Below, piece by piece: positions 22,501 through 26,673 of a DNA stretch of 26,673 nucleotides. Position numbers and translations under genes: made by a program. Numbering within the stretch: the stretch's first letter is position 1; each line of letters opens with the position of its first letter. Under the pieces are notes generated by a model. That model was not told the DNA's origin, searched no databases, and saw nothing but the letters and a program-made list of their open reading frames with translations. Source of the DNA: Saccoglossus kowalevskii (Eukaryota > Hemichordata > Enteropneusta > Harrimaniidae); contig NW_003146283.1 in assembly GCF_000003605.2 (NCBI RefSeq), positions 127,994-154,666 of the forward strand, given 5' to 3'.

Positions 22501-25500
22501 TTTTCTCCTGATATCTAAAGTACTAATCATCACATTTCAATGAATCTAGAATTATGCAGAGACCTAATTAGTTTCGGTAAATATTTGTGCATATTAATCA
22601 CCTAATTTGCATAATTAACCAATTTCCAACTTTCACACTATCTCAGGTACTAAACATCACATATCAATGAATGTTTGTACATGGATGCTGTAGGACAATA
22701 GACAGACCTGGATAATTGTGGGTTAAAATCTGTACATATTAATTACCTAATTTGCATAATTAATCAATTTTAAGCTTTCACACTGATATCTAAAGTACTA
22801 ATTTCCATTTTAATGAAACTTAGTACAAAGATGCTCTAGGACAATGTACAAACCTAATTAGTTTGGGGAAAAATATGTTCATAATAATTCATAATTTTTT
22901 GGTTCTAATCACATTTCAATTAAACTTGGAAACATAGATTTTCTGTTACATTGCGCAGGCCTCATTAGTTTTACACTCAAATCTGTTCATATTAATTTTC
23001 TGATTTGCATAATTAGTTTTCAGCTAAGTAATTTCGAATTATATTTAATGTGTCTCCAATACTCTCAGCACATGGGAGTTCTTTCTAAGCTTTCTTTGAT
23101 TAGAAACAGCATCTACAAGTACATTTTTGGCACAGTTGCCTTTATTTTTTAGTTAAATGGCAAACGGTGCTCAAAACATCTAAACTTTATTTCTTGATTT
23201 CAGAGAACCACAGTTCTAAAAATGTCTCTTGTAACCTTAGTTCACACATGGACATCCTATGTATTTGTTTGTGGACATTGTTGTGTAAATATTTCATGAT
23301 TGTTTATTGCTTGTTTATTTAACACAGAGCTTCCCAAACAATATTGACTGGTTCAAATACAACAATCAAATGAAACTGGAGGATTATGGCATTGATGGTC
23401 AGTGGACTATTCTTATTTTCCTTATCCTGTTCCTGGGAATTATGACAGTGAAGGTGAGATTGATACACCACATGGTGATATATCCTCTCCACAACATTTT
23501 ATGTAACATAAATAGTGAAATGGATAACTGTTGTGGTATTTTTGAGTACCTCTTAAAATGATCCTTTCTGTACAAGAAAAAACGGAGCAACAGCATTGCA
23601 ACATATAAACACTGTTTTGCTAGCAATATTGCAATACTGCTTCTCAAGAGAAGAAAAAAGCAGGAAAAAAAGAAATCGCTACTGATGTTTACACATACAT
23701 CTGTAACCCCAGACTTGCTGGTGTTTTTGCCCAGTGAATTCACCATTTAACTAATGGGAAAGCACTGCTCAGCTGAGTTTGCCTAGGCTTGGCATGCTAA
23801 AAATAACAAAAGAAAAAATTTAGAGAAATAAAAATACCTTATTTCCCAGTCAACATGTAAAATCAAGGAAAGTAAAATGTGGGCTTATACCCGAGGACCA
23901 CCTCAATAAAAATTTGCTTCTTTTGGTTCAAGAACAAAGCACTTTTTACACACATATTATAATAAATGTTGACACCCGGTTGAAAGACCCTGGGCCTATA
24001 GCTGGGGATGCCTTCAACTTGTTAAATGTCTAAGAATATAGGGGCATACCCAGGGAGGGGCCTTATGACTGGGGAAGTACAGTGATACAAACATGATTGC
24101 CATGCCCCTCATTGATCTTACACCAAAAGTAAATGAGATGTTCCCAACTTGAATATTGGTGCGATCAGAGCAAAGTACTTCATAGCCTTTTCAACAAGAA
24201 CATGGAAATGATCCAGTTTATGATTAAATATGGCGTAGATGAAAATGCAACATGCAGAGTTGATGAAGTAGATATTTCTAAAATCGTAGTCTTGCCTTCC
24301 TAGTTTTTTAGTGAAATGCACAACTTTTTATGCCGGACAGCACCGGTGTGTCAATCAACCTATTAATGACCAATTCAAAATATACATCTACCGTATTTTT
24401 GTTGTATTGCACTAAATGAACTGGCAATAAAAATTGTAATCGAACATTATACCAAAACAAAAAATGAAACTGAGCAATTAATCGGAATGGGCTATTCTCT
24501 AACCTTTTGGTTTGGTTTTAGTTGGCCTATATAAATTGTCAGTAGATCTTCAAGGGATTTTCTTTGAATTTCCTATGTCACATTTTATGTAAATGTTATC
24601 AAAAAAAGCGCCCGTTAACTTGTTCAATACTTTTTCACTGAATTTAATAACAAATATCTACTAGAGCTGATAGCTCCTTTTTACCATATTAAAGGGACTA
24701 TTACAGTATTAATAAAGGCTAAACCATTCAGCAAAATAGTGATTTGCATTTGTGATTTCTAACAATTAAACTGATCTAATCAGGCTGGTATGAAAATTTT
24801 GTTGAAGTTCATGATAAATAAATTATCAGTAGTGTTGGCAAGAATAAACCCATAGCTTGATGTGTATAAAAGAAAAATGGTCATCAGATACCGTGTAGTG
24901 TAAATTTCAGTGCATGGTGTTATATCTGGCCAAAGTGCTCTGGGAAATCATACATTTTATTTTTGATTGTATACAGTTATGCATATATGTAGAATACGAT
25001 CTAGATCTACAGTTCAAAAAAGTTAGTCCTTAAGGATTTTGAAATAACCCCCCCCCCCCCTCCTTTGAAAAAAAAATTACGCAACTATTTTGGAAAAATA
25101 AAATTGTAATCATGTTTGAGTGCCGACAATATACACTTACCAATATATTATCACTTGCATGTATCTAGGCTTACTTCATATCCTGTGTATGGGCCTGTTA
25201 CAAGTATATTGTCTGCCGTGATGCAGTCCAAATGACTGGCACTTCTGAAGATACTGAGGTAAGTTATAACCCCACATAGTTGCAATCAAAATCTACAATT
25301 GCTTTCAAAATCAAATATGATTGAGATAAAGACAAAGAAAAGATACTTAACAATACAATCACATACAATAAAAGTAAAAATGATACATTAAATTATAAAA
25401 GTGTACATAAACTGGGATTCAAATTTAGCAGGGATCTTGGATGCAGGATCAACCTGGAACTTTGCCTTCAAAACGACACGTGCGGCAAGCAAAACTTACA

Positions 25501-25745
25501 ATTATGAATTCATATTGCTACTGGGACATTTAATACAATTTCAAATGTGATCCTAACAAAAAATCTCAGTAACACTGATACAAATGCAGAATGGATGGAC
25601 GTTTATCATGGTTTGGATTATGCAACTCAAGTAAACATGATTATTATTATTTCTTGCTTTACAGGCTTTACTTGCACCTCCGGCCTATGCCACTGTTGTT
25701 AAACTGCCCCCAGATGTTCCAACACCCCCACCATACCAACCATAA
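16419..25745 (+). CDS. LAPTM4: LAPTM4 family lysosomal four-TM protein (gene span; seven coding exons)
   Basis: Joining 16419-16514, 19399-19519, 20045-20121, 20798-20908, 23328-23453, 25169-25258 and 25665-25745 gives 233 aa with no frame break, the same length as human LAPTM4A. All introns are GT-AG; all are phase 0 except the second (phase 1). Family signs are CC..HVRTGTI at the N-terminus, PFFC.[10 protein letters not shown] in the third membrane segment, AYFI.CVW.CYKYI after the fourth and a PPPY-type tail. Membrane segments are at about 22-49, 75-97, 104-128 and 164-185. LAPTM4 proteins sit in late endosomes and lysosomes and affect transporter and receptor trafficking. I cannot say whether it is the A or B type; an invertebrate gene is probably pre-duplication. 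A run of alternating acidic/valine residues (EVEVDVEVD, 53-61) in the first lumenal loop is not typical of the human proteins. Confidence 0.93.
16665..16676 (+). promoter_or_regulatory. YY1-like motif in LAPTM4 intron 1
   Basis: AAGATGGCGGAC matches the animal YY1 consensus (AANATGGCGGC) well and lies 150 bp past the exon 1 donor. YY1 sites within the first few hundred bp downstream of start sites are common, so this may mark the LAPTM4 promoter region. Binding is inferred. Confidence 0.4.
17049..17359 (-). CDS. candidate first exon of an unrecognised minus-strand gene
   Basis: ATG at 17359 (CGAAAATGCC) opens 103 codons plus 2 nt, ending CCCAG before GTAGAC. It is the most protein-like unassigned frame in the window: MPYDQGKFVLNRATGFVRIH, then WRAVVDCNELWGKM and YPRHASNEKNMVRFLTVFF. 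Composition is mixed, with tryptophans and cysteines and no low complexity. I do not recognise the family. It lies in LAPTM4 intron 1 on the opposite strand. Its 3' end is also the left arm of an inverted repeat (17059-17116 against 17507-17583). It might alternatively be a frame inside a foldback element. Confidence 0.45.
17059..17583. repeat. imperfect inverted repeat flanking the 17049-17359 exon
   Basis: Arms 17059-17086 and 17556-17583 match over 28 bp with one mismatch; the core includes TTACTAAAAAAGACGGTTAG. A second matching block, GGATGCGTGTCG at 17105-17116, is inverted at 17507-17518. The gaps between blocks differ (18 and 37 bp), so the right arm has an insertion that breaks the reading frame. 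This is either a partial inverted duplication of the exon end or the ends of a foldback transposon. Confidence 0.85.
17584..19398 (+). other. rest of LAPTM4 intron 1
   Basis: No recognisable exon on either strand. A ~60-bp dispersed repeat fragment sits at 18467-18520 (see the partner at 21556-21605). The minus-strand frame at 18796-19020 shows no protein character. The intron ends TTTTTTTCAAG at 19398. Confidence 0.6.
18467..18520. repeat. dispersed repeat fragment, copy A
   Basis: CTTTGACCTAATGGGTCAAG, then GTTAGTAAGCAATCAAAATGC, recurs at 21556-21605 with a few changes. The start is an inverted TTGACC-N5-GGTCAA. Confidence 0.6.
19399..19519 (+). CDS. LAPTM4: LAPTM4 coding exon 2
   Basis: It starts after TTTTTTTCAAG with V-M-Q-M-I-A and ends ACAACAT before GTGAGT (40 codons plus 1 nt). 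It holds the rest of membrane segment 1 and the first lumenal loop with EVEVDVEVD and FNDLEYKK. The split codon T+CT gives serine. Confidence 0.88.
20045..20121 (+). CDS. LAPTM4: LAPTM4 coding exon 3
   Basis: It runs from ATTACAG to a strong GTAAGT donor. It encodes DMSVALVITFCMFIVTCMMI followed by CGALK, the second membrane segment. Confidence 0.9.
20798..20908 (+). CDS. LAPTM4: LAPTM4 coding exon 4
   Basis: This 37-codon phase-0 exon between TTAATTGCAG and GTAATG contains [20 protein letters not shown], the most conserved LAPTM4 segment (human [20 protein letters not shown]). It is the third membrane segment. Confidence 0.94.
21556..21605. repeat. dispersed repeat fragment, copy B
   Basis: CTTTGACCTGATGGGTCAAG followed by TTATTAACCAATCAAAATGC; partner of 18467-18520. 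It also carries TTGACC-N5-GGTCAA. Confidence 0.6.
22123..23079. mobile_element. ~957-bp non-autonomous element with inverted ends and internal repeats
   Basis: ACTCCCATGTGC at 22123-22134 is exactly inverted as GCACATGGGAGT at 23068-23079. The left end is itself a hairpin (GACTCCCAT 22122-22130 / ATGGGAGTC 22145-22153), followed by a TG microsatellite (22171-22189). The interior is about six degenerate units starting near 22231, 22393, 22537, 22664, 22810 and 22917. They share ATGAAACTTGGTACATAGAT, ATTAATTACCTAATTTGCAT and CTGATATCTAAAG. No coding capacity is seen. No clear target duplication was found. Confidence 0.8.
23328..23453 (+). CDS. LAPTM4: LAPTM4 coding exon 5
   Basis: This 42-codon phase-0 exon between AACACAG and GTGAGA encodes the second lumenal loop (FPNNIDWFKYNN) and the fourth membrane segment (WTILIFLILFLGIMTVK). 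The longer frame at 23307-23561 runs into both introns. Confidence 0.92.
24133..24303 (+). other. isolated 56-aa protein-like frame in LAPTM4 intron 5
   Basis: ATG at 24133 to TAG at 24301 reads ...MEMIQFMIKYGVDENATCRV..., with balanced composition. It loosely suggests an ankyrin-type helix (xIxFMIKYGVDxN). It has no splice sites or partners and is probably a fossil of a gene or element, or chance. Confidence 0.15.
25048..25060. repeat. poly(C) tract
   Basis: A run of 13 C residues followed by TCCTTTG and an A run, just upstream of LAPTM4 exon 6. Such runs are prone to length error. Confidence 0.8.
25169..25258 (+). CDS. LAPTM4: LAPTM4 coding exon 6
   Basis: This 30-codon phase-0 exon after GTATCTAG and before GTAAGT encodes AYFISCVWACYKYIVCRD, matching the family AYLINCVWNCYKYI at the start of the cytosolic tail. 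Confidence 0.93.
25665..25745 (+). CDS. LAPTM4: LAPTM4 coding exon 7 (PY-motif tail)
   Basis: After TTTACAG, 26 codons and a TAA at 25743-25745. Two PPxY motifs are visible, PPAY at residues 212-215 and PPPY at 228-231, plus an overlapping YATV (215-218) of the YxxPhi type. In this family PPxY motifs bind NEDD4-type ubiquitin ligases and help lysosomal sorting. Confidence 0.93.
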   Translation, partial: ALLAPPAYATVVKLPPDVPTPPPYQP

Positions 25746-26673
25746 GTGATGTCGGAGAAAAAAAGCTGAAAAGCAGGCATTGAACGCCTGAATGATATTT
25801 ACAAGATTACTGGCTTAAGATCTGGTGGCATGGATAGGAAATGGGATTCAATAAATATATTTTAACACATTTATGAAGTTTTTGGTAAAAGGTTGTTTCA
25901 CTATAAAACCATACAGCGATATGTTACTGTGATGGTTTATTCTAAAATTGTATGAAGAAGACAGGGTTGATGTTTTTGTGATTATCTAGCACTTACTGCC
26001 ATCACCAGATGGCGCTATTTTTACTTCTGGGAATTGCTGTAAGGCATGTGATACTATAATCTCATTAATTATTCACTAGATTATATTTTTCGCTGCTAAC
26101 TGAAATCTGCTATAATAATCCCGTGTATCAGTGCACTGTTCTCTTGCTGTGAATTAAACTATGAAAATTAATGCTTTGACAGTATTTGTTGAAAAGCAGG
26201 GAAAACATTTATTCCATGCACTTAAATATGTATATGATAAATTGCACTTCTTCATGACAAAAATCTTTTTATGTAATCCATTATTGACACCATATTTGCT
26301 GTATTAGTAACTTGTATGCTCGCCAATAGATCATTTTGTTGTGTATATGCATAATTGCCTCTCTAATAGAACAAATATGGTAATTGTTGTAAAATCTACT
26401 CCTGCAATTTTTACAAAAAAAAATGCTTTATATGAAGCTTTCTGTTGGCTTGTAGTCAAAGAAATATGGTGTGGATGCACTTAACGAATTCTTGGCATTT
26501 ATTGAATATGAATTTGCAGTCTTAAGTACAATAGTTTAATATTTTATTGTCAGTAAACACCAGTCTGTGTAATGTTTGTATAAAGCATTAAGAGCTCAGG
26601 TTAATGAGCATTGTGTAATTGGTCATGATGAAAACTCAGTTGAAGACTTTCTGAATCTGGCATTGTAATTTTT
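25746..26673 (+). other. LAPTM4 3' UTR and flank
   Basis: No coding frame is seen. AATAAA at 25850-25855 lies 105 bp past the stop. AT-rich sequence runs on to the window end, so a longer 3' UTR is possible. Confidence 0.6.
25850..25855 (+). terminator. LAPTM4 polyadenylation signal
   Basis: The first canonical AATAAA after the LAPTM4 stop codon. Confidence 0.55.

Larger units (their letters stand above)
20909..23327 (+). other. LAPTM4 intron 4
   Basis: This intron contains the dispersed repeat copy B at 21556-21605 and the ~957-bp inverted-terminus element at 22123-23079. No exon-like frame is seen on either strand. The minus-strand frame at 21431-21691 overlaps the repeat and is rejected. 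Confidence 0.75.

Noticed and set aside
23399-23746. 115-aa minus-strand frame over LAPTM4 exon 5
   Set aside because: It is antisense shadow of exon 5 and the following intron.
23880-24110. GGG/CCC-rich stretch (TATACCCGAGG, CCCAGGGAGGGG) in LAPTM4 intron 5
   Set aside because: It looks like a decayed dispersed repeat, but I could not find a second copy or termini in the window.

Overview
The window is metazoan nuclear DNA. It is AT-rich, its genes are split by long introns with GT-AG junctions, its 5' regions carry CRE and YY1-like motifs, and many short non-autonomous DNA transposons are scattered between and inside genes. The gene set (GNB1L, OSER1 and LAPTM4 homologues) is generic for animals. 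The gene structures fit an invertebrate, possibly an invertebrate deuterostome, but the sequence alone does not settle the taxon.

Layout from left to right. (1) At 71-149 (+) there is a possible last coding exon of a membrane protein whose body lies outside the window. (2) At 2903-3067 (-) lies the first coding exon of a small-N-terminus, single-TM protein with a basic linker. Two perfect CRE palindromes sit just upstream, and it is possibly metadherin-like. (3) At 5897-6859 (-) lies a complete, intronless WD40 gene that is clearly GNB1L. (4) At 8639-8721 plus 11057-11888 (+) lies a two-coding-exon OSER1 homologue, with a 325-bp near-perfect tandem duplication just upstream. (5) At 16419-25745 (+) lies a seven-coding-exon LAPTM4 gene whose predicted product is 233 aa. 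All its junctions are phase-consistent, and the C-terminus has two PPxY motifs. (6) At about 16045-17359 (-), opposite and overlapping the start of LAPTM4, there is a possible unrecognised gene whose first exon end is copied as an inverted repeat 0.5 kb away.

Repeats: three copies of a 130-160 bp element with TTAA(A)G-type inverted termini (4907-5034, 5467-5599, 14749-14910); a ~631-bp element at 9250-9880 packed with CTTAGC/GCTAAG palindromes; a ~957-bp element at 22123-23079 in LAPTM4 intron 4 with 12-bp inverted ends and about six internal degenerate repeats; a 3 x 56 bp perfect tandem repeat at 12209-12376; a short 31-bp tandem repeat near 974; and assorted palindromes.

The genes do not form an operon or pathway. 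GNB1L acts in PIKK co-chaperoning, OSER1 in the oxidative-stress/FOXO response and LAPTM4 in endo-lysosomal membranes; they are ordinary neighbours. I found no convincing new multi-gene system. The items most worth following up are the intronless GNB1L, the unrecognised minus-strand gene with its inverted exon copy, the young duplication upstream of OSER1, and the palindrome-rich 9250-9880 element.
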